Below the pieces are notes generated by a model. The model saw only the letters and a list, made by a program, of their open reading frames with translations. It did no database searches and was not told the DNA's origin. From contig SFII01000103.1 of assembly GCA_004555335.1 (NCBI GenBank), forward strand, positions 1 through 13,199: 13,199 nt of DNA. Direction: 5' to 3'. Both the position numbers and the translations under genes were made by a program. The stretch comes from Coriobacteriaceae bacterium (GTDB lineage: Bacteria; Actinomycetota; Coriobacteriia; Coriobacteriales; Eggerthellaceae). Shown piece after piece: positions 1 through 7,226 of the stretch; position 1 is the first letter of the stretch; the number at the start of each line of letters is the position of its first letter.

Positions 1-2
1 GC

Positions 3-53
3 GCCCGTGACAACGCCCACGATTACCGCGAAGTAATCGATGAGCACGACTGA
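3..53 (+). CDS. Possible C-terminal tail of a protein cut by the window edge
   Basis: The frame beginning at base 3 stays open for 16 codons and ends at a TGA. It encodes a charged tail ending in YREVIDEHD. Codons such as GCC, GAC, AAC, CAC and CGC fit the GC-rich usage of the real genes nearby. The fragment is too short for a family call. Base 1 also opens a shorter frame, so coding is only suggested. Confidence 0.3.
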   Translation, partial: ARDNAHDYREVIDEHD

Positions 54-354
54 TGCGATATGTCCAAGCGCTTCGAAATCCACGCAGGGCACTATACCTG
101 TTCGCGGGTTTGTTTTCGAGGGCTGATTCCCCGCATTTGCTTAGAATTCGCAGCATCGTTACAGCTCCGATAAAGCATGGAAATAGCGGCGCACCTCGTA
201 TTAGAGAAGCGGATGATTTTTATGGATCACTCCAATTGAAGGTCTTCTCGGGCAGGATTCAGAAGCCAATGAATTGCTCGGTAGTGTGGTTCGTCAGGTG
301 TTAAGGTCGGGTCTTGAAGGGGGTTCCGCCCATCGCGCCGAAAGCGTTGTGCCC
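54..354. other. Intergenic stretch with no convincing gene
   Basis: This stretch separates the possible plus-strand tail from the end of the minus-strand tRNA-editing gene. Open frames cross it, including one starting with ATG at 53, but they use AGA, AGG, ATA and CTA codons freely, have no ribosome binding site and match nothing I recognise. Bases 231-295 in one frame read like a short amphipathic segment (ELLGSVVRQVLRSG), which could be a decayed gene remnant. I see no clear terminator for either neighbour. Confidence 0.4.
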
Positions 355-840
355 TTACCCCAGATCCACATAGCGTGCTTCGTTGCCATGCTCTTCGACG
401 ATATGCATCAATGCATCCGCGTCCAACCAGATGGTTGCGGTATTGTCGTTGGGATGTACGCCCACAAGCCCACCCTTGAAAGCTTCGTCCAAGAAGAAGG
501 TCACTTTCCGTTCTTCGTCATTCAGGATCCCCAGGGGGCTTACCGTGCCGGGGGTGAGGTCCATGATCTTCGCCAGGTCATCTGCCGAAGCGAAGGAGAG
601 CGAGCGCAGTCCCTGGGCCTTCCTGAATTCCTTCAGGTCGATGCGCTTGTCGTCTTTGATGGAGATCAGGTAATAGTTGCGCTTCTTGTCATCTCGAACG
701 AACAGGTTCTTCGCATCGCGGTCGGGGTAGGGCAGATCGACGGAATCGAGCTCCGCCATGTTGTATACCGCCTGATGCTCGGTCACTTCGACTTCGATGC
801 CGCGTTCGCGCAGATAATCGATGGTTTCTTCCTTATTCAT
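355..840 (-). CDS. Prolyl-tRNA editing protein (YbaK/ProX/PrdX family, trans-acting aminoacyl-tRNA deacylase)
   Basis: This 161-residue single-domain protein resembles the free-standing ProX/PrdX deacylases that hydrolyse mischarged Ala-tRNA(Pro) in the cytoplasm. Family features visible are TEHQAVYNMAEL near residues 20-31, AKNLFVRDDKKRNYYL at 43-58 with the conserved lysine, LSFASADDL at 81-89, and GTVSPLGILND at 98-108. VHPNDNTATIWL at 128-139 completes the domain. An ATG at 873 would add 11 residues, but it lacks a ribosome binding site, while the ATG at 840 has GGAAAG nine bases upstream. The gene diverges from the amidohydrolase gene and shares no operon with a visible gene. In PrdX-bearing anaerobes this family can sit by proline reductase genes; none is visible here. 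Family is confident, substrate is inferred. Confidence 0.88.
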   Translation of the reverse strand: MNKEETIDYLRERGIEVEVTEHQAVYNMAELDSVDLPYPDRDAKNLFVRDDKKRNYYLISIKDDKRIDLKEFRKAQGLRSLSFASADDLAKIMDLTPGTVSPLGILNDEERKVTFFLDEAFKGGLVGVHPNDNTATIWLDADALMHIVEEHGNEARYVDLG

Positions 841-1196
841 GTTCGGCTGCTTTCCGGTTTCGGGCACTGTCATGCGTTGACTGCGTTTGCTTTGCGGGGC
901 GTCGGGCCGTATGGCTTGCGCTTTGGCGGCCGGGCACCCATGCTGCGCGTGATTCTCTCATATGGAAGCCGTGTTTTGCCGGCTTGATCCGGGTATGGGT
1001 TCGGAAAACTTCCGCCCGCTCTGCCTGTGCGTCGGCTGCCCCGCTAAAGCGGGGGAGGCACTTTGCCGCGACGGCTTGATCAGGGGTTCCCAATCGGCTT
1101 TTCCGATGGTTTTCGTTCAAATGAATTTGCGGATGCATTTTGGCAAAAGAGGCTAAAATGAGGGGCTGAACGTCGAATAAGAGGAAGGCGGCCCTT
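841..1196. other. Divergent intergenic region between the tRNA-editing gene and the abgB-like gene
   Basis: This 356-base region should hold the promoters of two divergent genes. It contains a compact GC hairpin at 1039-1054 (CCCCGC, loop TAAA, GCGGGG). It also has two exact copies of CGGCTTGATC at 980-989 and 1072-1081, flanking that hairpin. TAAAAT at 1154-1159 is a fair -10 box for the downstream gene. I could not match the region to a known riboswitch class, and no gene is supported. Confidence 0.4.
1154..1159 (+). promoter_or_regulatory. Candidate -10 box of the abgB-like gene
   Basis: TAAAAT matches five of six bases of the sigma-70 -10 consensus and lies 37 bases before the start codon, giving a plausible short leader. 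No good -35 hexamer sits at 16-18 bases upstream, so the assignment is weak. Confidence 0.25.
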
Positions 1197-2594
1197 ATGG
1201 ACAAGCGCGACATCGTTCGATATCTGGAAGACCGCTCCCAGGATTTCTATGACCTGAGCGATAAGATCTGGGGAAACGCGGAAATCCGCTTCACCGAATC
1301 CCAGTCGATGGCCGACATGTCCGCCTTCATCGAGCGCGAGGGTTTTCGCGTGACGCGCGGGGTTGCCGGATTGGACACCGCTTTCGTCGCCGAGTACGGC
1401 CAGGGCAAACCGGTCATCGGGTTCCTGGGCGAATACGACGCGCTCCCCGATTTGAGCCAGAAGGCGGGTTTAGCCGAAAAGGATCCCCTTCAAGAGGGCG
1501 GAAACGGCCATGGCTGCGGACATAACCTGCTTGGTGTGGGTGCCCTCATGGGCGCTGTCGGCCTGAAGCACTACTTGGAGGAAACCGGGCAGTCCGGTAC
1601 GGTCATGTTCTTCGGATGCCCTGCCGAAGAAGGCGGTAGCGGCAAGACCTTCATGGCGCGCGAGGGCTGCTTCGACAAGCTCGATTGCGCGTTCAGCTGG
1701 CATCCGGCGCCTGCGAATATGATGCTGCCGGGTACCTTCCTGGCAAACCGCATGATCCGATACAGCTTTACGGGAAAGGCAGCCCATGCGGCAGCATGCC
1801 CCGAAATGGGACGCAGCGCCCTCGATGCCCTCGAGCTCATGAATGTGGGCATCCAGTTCCTGAGGGAGCACATCCCCTCTTCGGCGCGCGTGCACTATGC
1901 CATCACCGACACGGGCGGCATTTCGCCCAACGTGGTGCAGGCGCATGCCTCGGGCTTGTATCAGATCAGGGCCCCGTATGCCCATGTGGTCGCCGACATC
2001 CACGAGCGCCTCGACGACATCGCGCGTGGTGCTGCGCTGATGACGGGCACCGAAGTGACCATCGAATTCCTCAAAGGAACCAGCAATGTGGTGCTCATCC
2101 CCGCCTTGGACGAAGTGACCTATAAAAACCTGTGCGAGATCGGCAATCCGGTCCTTCAGGCGAAAGACCTCGATTTCGCCGAAGAGATTGTGAAAACCCA
2201 GGTGCCTGCGGACAGGATGCCCGATATGCCGATGGATTTGGAGCCCAAGCCCTACAATCCCGCCGGCAATGTTCCCTTCCCCGGTTCTTCGGATACCGGC
2301 GACGTAAGCTGGGTGTGCCCGCTGTCCCAGTTCGGCGGCGCTACGTGGCCTAAGGGTACCGCAGCGCACAGCTGGCAGGTGGTTGCATGCGGGAAGAGCG
2401 ACTTCGCCCATAAGGGAATGCTGTTTGCCGGCCAGGTTATGGCCTCTTCGGCAATCGACACCTATAACGACCCCGAGATCTTGGAAAAGGCCCGCGCCCA
2501 GTTCAAGGAGAAGACGGGCGGGTGCCCCTACCAGTGCCCTATTCCTTCGCAGGTGACCCCGAGCTATCTGGCTGAAGCGCTCGCTTCGTCGTAA
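1197..2594 (+). CDS. abgB: AbgB-like M20 family amidohydrolase (p-aminobenzoyl-glutamate hydrolase subunit B type)
   Basis: This 465-residue zinc/manganese peptidase-fold enzyme resembles E. coli AbgB almost end to end. AbgB with AbgA splits p-aminobenzoyl-glutamate, a folate breakdown product. Metal-site motifs are HGCGHN at 105-110, CPAEEGGSGK at 141-150 and WHP at 168-170. The dimerisation-domain region GKAAHAA, GGISPNVVQA and the C-terminal SSDTGDVSWVCP and FAHKGM segments all fit. The start is supported by GAGGAAGG at 1181-1188, eight bases before the ATG. No signal peptide is visible, so it should be cytoplasmic. AbgA and the AbgT transporter are not in the window, so it may act alone or on another amide such as a dipeptide or acyl-amino acid. 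It ends 14 bases from the convergent ferredoxin gene. Confidence 0.88.
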   Translation: MDKRDIVRYLEDRSQDFYDLSDKIWGNAEIRFTESQSMADMSAFIEREGFRVTRGVAGLDTAFVAEYGQGKPVIGFLGEYDALPDLSQKAGLAEKDPLQEGGNGHGCGHNLLGVGALMGAVGLKHYLEETGQSGTVMFFGCPAEEGGSGKTFMAREGCFDKLDCAFSWHPAPANMMLPGTFLANRMIRYSFTGKAAHAAACPEMGRSALDALELMNVGIQFLREHIPSSARVHYAITDTGGISPNVVQAHASGLYQIRAPYAHVVADIHERLDDIARGAALMTGTEVTIEFLKGTSNVVLIPALDEVTYKNLCEIGNPVLQAKDLDFAEEIVKTQVPADRMPDMPMDLEPKPYNPAGNVPFPGSSDTGDVSWVCPLSQFGGATWPKGTAAHSWQVVACGKSDFAHKGMLFAGQVMASSAIDTYNDPEILEKARAQFKEKTGGCPYQCPIPSQVTPSYLAEALASS

Positions 2595-2608
2595 GGGTAC
2601 GATCCCGC

Positions 2609-2863
2609 TTATTCCCAGCGCAGCGCGCCAGTCGGGCAGACCTGTGCGCAGCGGGGCGCGCCCCCGTTCGACCTGCAGAGGTCGCATCCTGGGAGTATGC
2701 GGGTGGTGATCGTGCGTTTTACCTGGGGGAAGGTCCCTTCATCGTGCTCTTCGACCAGGCGGAATCCTGCAGAGCCCGCCGGGATATCGTGCCAGATCTG
2801 GCACGCGACCTGGCATGCCCAGCACTTGATGCACGCCTCGCTTTCGAATTCGAACCTAGGCAT
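2609..2863 (-). CDS. Small two-cluster ferredoxin-like electron-transfer subunit
   Basis: This 84-residue protein carries a C-x2-C-x2-C-x3-C motif (CIKCWACQVAC) near its N-terminus and C-x2-C-x8-C-x3-CP (CDLC to CAQVCP) near its C-terminus, enough for two [4Fe-4S] clusters if the two motifs cross-pair as in ferredoxins. It resembles a DmsB-type beta subunit from which the middle cysteine motifs have been removed. The ATG at 2863 is chosen because GGAAGTGAT precedes it by four bases and because the sequence after it is the ferredoxin part. The start overlaps the stop of the catalytic-subunit gene by eight bases, implying translational coupling. It probably passes electrons to or from the molybdopterin enzyme in the cytoplasm. 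Usual beta subunits have about 180-200 residues and four clusters, so this is an unusually reduced form. Confidence 0.85.
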   Translation of the reverse strand: MPRFEFESEACIKCWACQVACQIWHDIPAGSAGFRLVEEHDEGTFPQVKRTITTRILPGCDLCRSNGGAPRCAQVCPTGALRWE

Positions 2864-5219
2864 CGATATCACTTCCATTCCATTTGCTGATGCGCACCAG
2901 GGTCTGTTTGCCGATAGAGGAATGGAAGCGGTCCAATGCGGTTTCTTCGGTCGAATAGAGCACGTTGACTTCCGATCCTCCGTCGAGGCAGCCATAGCCG
3001 GGCAGCCCCAGTTCGTCGCACGACTGCCACCAGCCGCGTTTGGCCATGAGCACTTCGGGCGAGATGCATTCGGTGACCTGGGCTTTCAATACCACCCATC
3101 CGTGCGGGGATTCCACGCGTACCCAATCGTCCTGGGCGATGCCGTGCTTTTCGGCCGTCTTCGGATTGATCTTCACCCAAGGGTAGGGCTGCAGGGCGCG
3201 CAGATGCGCAGATCCTCCCAGGCAGCTGCTCGTGGAAGTGCGGTATGCATGCACGTCTGAGAAGATGAGCGGGTATTCCCTTGCCAGTTCGGGCGTTTCG
3301 GCGATACCCTCGGGAGGTCCCTGGTATATGGGAAGGCGGGGCAGGGGCTTGCCATCCACTACCGAGGGTTTTCCACCGATGAAGTCGTTGGCGCACTGCA
3401 CTTTCCCGCCGGGCAATGCCGCGAGCAGGCGTGCGTAATCAGGTTCTTGGATGTCGCGTGCGTGGGCCTGCGGCATGTGCTGCGTGTCGCGCGGGATGAA
3501 GATACCGTCCGGGGCGCGGCGCAGCTGCTCGAGCGAATAGCCCGTGGGCTCCACCATCTCTTCCAGGAGCTTTTCGATGTCGCCGCCCCAGAAGTCGTTG
3601 CCGTATCCCAGGGCTTCGGCAAGCTTGATATAGAACTCCCAGTCGCTCATGGCCTCGCCGGGTGGGTCGGCGAGTTTTTGGCTGATAGCGATGAAGGTGC
3701 CGTCCGCGACGTTCTGTATCCCCAATTGGTGGCTGCATTCGAATTGGCTTGCGGCGGGCAGCACGATATCGGCGTAGTCGCATGAGGGGTTCCAATACAT
3801 GTCCATCGCGATGAACATGTCCAGTTTCTCGAGGGCTTTTTTCACCAGCTTGGGCTGTCTGGTTGCGGTGAGGGGGTTGGTAGCCTGCGCCAGCACGCAA
3901 TGGAGCGGGTAGGGCTTTTCCGTGAGCACGCTCATCAGCCCGCCGAAGTATGTGGATGTGGGCTCGTCGCGACCTGGAAGGGGGAGCCATTGGGGGAATT
4001 CAGGCGCCACGAGCTTCGAGGTGCCCGCCTTCCAGCCGTTTGCCAGGTCTTCCTCGCTTGCGGGCATGCGGGAAGACAGGGTGTCGGGCATACGGAAGGG
4101 TGCGACCATGGGCGCAAGCGGAACCTGGTCCGAGCCGCCGCCGGGGATGCCGAAGTTGCCCGTGAGCGCGCCGATCAGCTGGATGGCGACCACGGTCCAG
4201 TGCCCGTCGCGGGATTGGTCTCCCACGCCGTTACCGCAGATGATGCCCATGGGCTTGACGGTCCCCATCAAACGGGCGGTCTTTTCGATCAGGCTTGCAT
4301 CGATGCCGCAGCGGTGTTCTGCCCATTCGGGCGTGAACTGCTTGGCGTGTTCGCGGAGTTCATCGAAGCCGTGGCACCAATCGGCAACGAAATCTGCATC
4401 GTAGAGCCGATCGCGCATGATGACATGCAGGATCCCCAACGCCAAAGCCAGGTCGGTCCCCGGTCGCACGGGAAGCCATAGGTCGGCTTTGTCTGCCAGG
4501 GCGTTGCGCATAGGCCTGATATCGATGACCTGCATACCCTCGCGCTGCCGTTGCAGGCGTCGTTTGACGCCGCCGTGGTTGATTGCGGCATTTTCGGGGT
4601 TGGCGCCCCAGGAAACCAGCAGCTTGGTCTTGTCCAGCTGGGTGGGGGCCATATTATTTGCCATGCCATTGGGTTGGCAGCCCAGCACCGAATACATCGA
4701 CATCTTACGCTGCGTGAAGCAGATGGCGCTGTGCAGGTAGTTGGGGCTTCCGTGGACGTTGAGCAGCCTGCGGCCCAGGAAGGCAAGCGGTGGGAACATC
4801 TGCGGGGAAAGGATGCCGAAGGATTCGGGTCCGTAAAGCCTTTTCTGTTCCAGAAGGGTGCTCGCGATGGTGCCGAGCGCTTCCTTCCAGCTGATCCGGG
4901 TGAACTTCGCGCCCGGTCCCTTGGGGCCGATCCTGCGCATGGGATAGAGGATCCTACCCGAAGCTTTGATGGATTCGTGCGCCGCCACGCCCTTGGCGCA
5001 GAGCGAGGTCGATCCGTGCTGCCCGTTGTTGCAGGCATTGGTGCAGCCTTCGGTTTTCGTCCAGATTCCGTTTTCGATATGGCAACGCAGATAGCAATGG
5101 CTTTGGCAGGGTGCGCAGGATTGGCACCAGCTTCCGGTTTCGCAATGTTTGCAATATATCGTATGGACGCTCGGATTTCTGTAATCCAGATACCGGTGGA
5201 CCTGCCTTGCATCTTGCAT
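2856..5219 (-). CDS. Molybdopterin (Mo/W-bisMGD) oxidoreductase catalytic subunit, acetylene hydratase/catechol dehydroxylase-like
   Basis: This is a 787-residue DMSO-reductase-superfamily enzyme. The canonical [4Fe-4S] site is C38-x3-C42-x3-C46-x27-C74, followed by the family's C-x-K-G (LCAKG). Upstream lies an extra C23-x2-C26-x5-C32-x2-C35 motif. Segments GRILYPM, RISWKEAL and YGPESFG follow. After HGSPN, Cys167 (SAICFTQ) aligns with the metal-ligand cysteine of acetylene hydratase. The molybdopterin dinucleotide-binding domain is near the end (KINPKTAEKHGI). No Tat signal and no membrane anchor gene are present, so it is likely cytoplasmic. An ATG at 5342 would add 41 residues unlike this family; ATG 5219 is preferred, although its ribosome binding site is weak. 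Substrate unknown: reductive dehydroxylation, hydration or hydroxyl transfer are all known in relatives. Confidence 0.85.
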   Translation of the reverse strand: MQDARQVHRYLDYRNPSVHTIYCKHCETGSWCQSCAPCQSHCYLRCHIENGIWTKTEGCTNACNNGQHGSTSLCAKGVAAHESIKASGRILYPMRRIGPKGPGAKFTRISWKEALGTIASTLLEQKRLYGPESFGILSPQMFPPLAFLGRRLLNVHGSPNYLHSAICFTQRKMSMYSVLGCQPNGMANNMAPTQLDKTKLLVSWGANPENAAINHGGVKRRLQRQREGMQVIDIRPMRNALADKADLWLPVRPGTDLALALGILHVIMRDRLYDADFVADWCHGFDELREHAKQFTPEWAEHRCGIDASLIEKTARLMGTVKPMGIICGNGVGDQSRDGHWTVVAIQLIGALTGNFGIPGGGSDQVPLAPMVAPFRMPDTLSSRMPASEEDLANGWKAGTSKLVAPEFPQWLPLPGRDEPTSTYFGGLMSVLTEKPYPLHCVLAQATNPLTATRQPKLVKKALEKLDMFIAMDMYWNPSCDYADIVLPAASQFECSHQLGIQNVADGTFIAISQKLADPPGEAMSDWEFYIKLAEALGYGNDFWGGDIEKLLEEMVEPTGYSLEQLRRAPDGIFIPRDTQHMPQAHARDIQEPDYARLLAALPGGKVQCANDFIGGKPSVVDGKPLPRLPIYQGPPEGIAETPELAREYPLIFSDVHAYRTSTSSCLGGSAHLRALQPYPWVKINPKTAEKHGIAQDDWVRVESPHGWVVLKAQVTECISPEVLMAKRGWWQSCDELGLPGYGCLDGGSEVNVLYSTEETALDRFHSSIGKQTLVRISKWNGSDIDA

Positions 5220-5314
5220 GCCTGATGGAACGGGTAATGGGAGCCGCGAGGGAAGCCTTTCAGTTATATGAATACCCGATAACAAGCTATAGAAAAGCGG
5301 TATCGAAATCTCGG

Positions 5315-5342
5315 TTGGCAGAGCTTTTCGCTCGTATATCAT
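5315..5342 (+). promoter_or_regulatory. Candidate sigma-70 promoter for metQ
   Basis: TTGGCA at 5315-5320 and TATCAT at 5337-5342 are separated by 16 bases, which is an acceptable spacing. They lie about 80 bases before the metQ start, in the AT-richest part of the divergent region shared with the molybdoenzyme operon. No methionine-linked riboswitch (S-box or T-box) is recognisable in the leader. Confidence 0.4.
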
Positions 5343-5420
5343 GCATTAAGCACAACAGAGCATGCCTGTCCATGGAAAAACACGATGTAACGGTTTATTT
5401 ACGATAGAAGGGATTCAACC

Positions 5421-6266
5421 ATGGCACTTAAGAACAAGGCCGTCGCTTTCGCGGCGGCAGCAGTACTGGCGGTAGGATGCTTCGGACTGACCGCATGCGG
5501 CGCTTCCCAGGAAGCAAGCAGCGGCGACGACAAGGTCATTACCGTCGGCGCAACCCCCACTCCCCATGCTGAGGTCCTGGAAAACGCCGTCGCTCCCATC
5601 CTGGAAGAGCAGGGTTACGATCTGCAGGTAACCGTCTTCGAAGACTATGTCCAGCCCAACACCGCCGTCGAATCCGGCGAGCTGGATGCCAACTACTTCC
5701 AGCACATCAACTACCTGGATGCCTTCAATGAGGAAAACGGCACCAACTTGGTCAATGCCGGCTATGTCCACTACGAGCCCTTCGGCCTGTATGCAGGCAA
5801 GTCCTCCGACTTGGAGAATATCGCCGATGGCGCTAAGATCGCCGTTCCCAACGATACCACCAACGAGGCACGCGCCCTGCTGCTGCTCCAGCAGGAAGGC
5901 CTGATCACCCTGGCCGATGGCGCTGGCGTGACCGCGACCACTAAGGACATCGTCGACAACCCCAAGAACCTGGAGATCGTCGAGCTGGAGGCTGCTCAGG
6001 TTTCCCACTCCCTGCAGGACGTTGACTTCGGCATCATCAACGGCAACTATGCCCTGGAGGCAGGTCTGAGCGTTGCCGATGCCCTGGCCGTCGAGTCCGC
6101 TGAAGGCGTGGCTGCAGAGCAGTACGGCAACATCATCGCAGTTGCCGATGGCAACCAGGATTCCGAGAAGATCAAGGCCCTGGTAGCCGCTTGCCAGTCC
6201 GATGAGGTTGCCAAGTACATCGAGGACACCTACAACGGAGCCGTTGTTCCCCTGACCCTGTCCTAG
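5421..6266 (+). CDS. metQ: Methionine ABC transporter substrate-binding lipoprotein MetQ (NlpA family)
   Basis: This 281-residue lipoprotein captures methionine outside the membrane and delivers it to MetNI. The signal peptide has a lysine-bearing start, an alanine-rich core and the lipobox LTAC at 23-26, so mature protein begins at lipidated Cys26. The mature domain starts ITVGATPTPHAEVLE, typical of NlpA/MetQ, and holds FEDYVQPNTAVESGELDANYFQH, PNDTTNEARALLLLQ (with the ligand-contacting arginine region) and GIINGNYALEAGL. An AGAAGGG sequence at 5406-5412 sits eight bases before the ATG. Codon choice is strongly biased to GCC, CTG, AAC and ATC, more than in metN, consistent with high expression. 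It leads the metQ-metN-metI operon. Confidence 0.93.
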   Translation: MALKNKAVAFAAAAVLAVGCFGLTACGASQEASSGDDKVITVGATPTPHAEVLENAVAPILEEQGYDLQVTVFEDYVQPNTAVESGELDANYFQHINYLDAFNEENGTNLVNAGYVHYEPFGLYAGKSSDLENIADGAKIAVPNDTTNEARALLLLQQEGLITLADGAGVTATTKDIVDNPKNLEIVELEAAQVSHSLQDVDFGIINGNYALEAGLSVADALAVESAEGVAAEQYGNIIAVADGNQDSEKIKALVAACQSDEVAKYIEDTYNGAVVPLTLS

Positions 6267-6278
6267 CCGATGCTCTTC

Positions 6279-6304
6279 GGCAGCCCGGATGCCTGCGGGT
6301 TGCC
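6279..6304 (+). other. Hairpin just after metQ
   Basis: GGCAGCCCG pairs with CGGGTTGCC (one G-T pair) around an eight-base loop, beginning 12 bases after the metQ stop. There is no T-run, so it is unlikely to be a classic terminator. A hairpin here could stabilise the metQ message or reduce read-through into metNI, giving excess binding protein. Confidence 0.5.
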
Positions 6305-6340
6305 CAAGAAGCTTCCCATTCGGGAAAATGCACGTTCTCG

Positions 6341-6369
6341 GGATGCGCTGCGCTTCGGGCAGCGCATCC
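6341..6369 (+). other. Perfect 11-bp hairpin between metQ and metN
   Basis: GGATGCGCTGC and GCAGCGCATCC are exact inverted copies around a seven-base loop containing CTTCGG. It follows a smaller TTCCC/GGGAA stem at 6313-6326. No T-run follows. It lies 86 bases before the metN start codon and is probably an mRNA processing or attenuation element. Confidence 0.6.
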
Positions 6370-6455
6370 GTGTGTCTGGCAGAAACGCGTTGAGGCGCCG
6401 ATAGTCCGATGCCCGCTGGTTTTCCAGGCAATCCGGTATTCACGAAGGGATCGAA

Positions 6456-7226
6456 ATGATCGAAATCAAGAACGTAGACAAGATCTACGAGACTCGGGAA
6501 GGCAAGTTCCAAGCCCTTTTCGACGTCAATCTGACTATCAATGATGGCGATGTGTTCGGCATCATCGGCGAATCCGGCGCGGGTAAGTCCACGCTGGTCC
6601 GTTGCATCAACCTGCTCGAGCGTCCGACCAACGGCCAGATCATCATCGACGGGCAGGATATTACCAACTTCACCGGAAAGCAGCTGAACGAGACTCGTCA
6701 CAACATCGGCATGATCTTCCAGCATTTCAGCTTGTTCCAGCAGCAGACCGTGCTTAAGAACGTCATGTATCCCATGCGGATTCGCGGCGTCGATAGGCCT
6801 AAGGCCGAAGCGCGTGCGAGGGAGCTTCTCAAGCTGGTTGGCTTGGAGGGTAAGGAAGGACGCTATCCGTCCGAGCTTTCCGGCGGTCAGCAGCAGCGCG
6901 TCGCCATCGCGCGTGCGCTCGTGAACGAGCCCGAATTCCTGCTCTGCGACGAAGCCACGTCTGCATTGGATTCTCGCACGACCATCCAGATCCTGGACCT
7001 GTTGAAAGACATCAACCAGAAGCTGGGCGTTACCTTGGTGGTCATCACCCACGCGTTGGCGGTGGTCGAGCAGATCTGCAACCGCGTCGCGGTTATCGAT
7101 AAGGGCGTTATCGTCGAGCAGGGTCCCGTTGCGGATGTGTTCGAGAACCCCCAGAGCGATGCGGCCAAGTTTCTGCTCCATACCGGTGCGGTCAGCTCCA
7201 CGCTTACCGTGGAAAAGGAGGCATAA
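6456..7226 (+). CDS. metN: Methionine ABC transporter ATP-binding protein MetN (short form)
   Basis: This 256-residue ATPase powers methionine import at the inner face of the membrane. Walker A is GESGAGKST at 38-46, the Q-loop glutamine is in MIFQHFSLF near 89, the ABC signature is LSGGQQQ at 141-147, Walker B with D-loop is LLCDEATSALD at 162-172 and the switch histidine is 199. MEIK-type N-terminus and VMYPMRI match MetN. E. coli MetN has about 343 residues; the C-terminal NIL/ACT-like domain that binds methionine and shuts the transporter down is absent. The gene ends cleanly with TAA and its last codons lead directly into metI, so it does not look truncated by accident. GAAGGGA lies five bases before the ATG. 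Confidence 0.92.
   Translation: MIEIKNVDKIYETREGKFQALFDVNLTINDGDVFGIIGESGAGKSTLVRCINLLERPTNGQIIIDGQDITNFTGKQLNETRHNIGMIFQHFSLFQQQTVLKNVMYPMRIRGVDRPKAEARARELLKLVGLEGKEGRYPSELSGGQQQRVAIARALVNEPEFLLCDEATSALDSRTTIQILDLLKDINQKLGVTLVVITHALAVVEQICNRVAVIDKGVIVEQGPVADVFENPQSDAAKFLLHTGAVSSTLTVEKEA
7216..7221 (+). promoter_or_regulatory. Ribosome binding site that fixes the GTG start of metI
   Basis: AGGAGG lies inside the last codons of metN, five bases before GTG at 7227. It decides the GTG start, which directly abuts the metN TAA and implies coupled translation. Confidence 0.75.

Noticed and set aside
53..304. 83-codon plus-strand frame touching the stop of the left-edge tail
   Set aside because: The TGATG junction is suggestive of coupling, but rare codons, no ribosome binding site and no family likeness argue against a gene.
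274..987. 237-codon plus-strand frame
   Set aside because: Most of it is antisense to the tRNA-editing gene and the rest crosses intergenic DNA.
1081..1097. Possible tRNA T-arm (GGGGTTCCCAATCGG)
   Set aside because: No acceptor stem, anticodon arm or D-arm could be built around it.
1470..2687. 405-codon open frame on the minus strand
   Set aside because: It is antisense to the AbgB-like gene, has no family likeness and no ribosome binding site.
2856..5219. Identification of the molybdoenzyme as acetylene hydratase
   Set aside because: The overall motifs are similar, but the catalytic Asp next to the second cluster cysteine is replaced by Tyr, and there is an additional cysteine motif.
5220..5342. 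41-residue N-terminal extension of the molybdoenzyme
   Set aside because: It has no Tat motif or family likeness, and lies in AT-rich intergenic sequence where the metQ promoter is expected.
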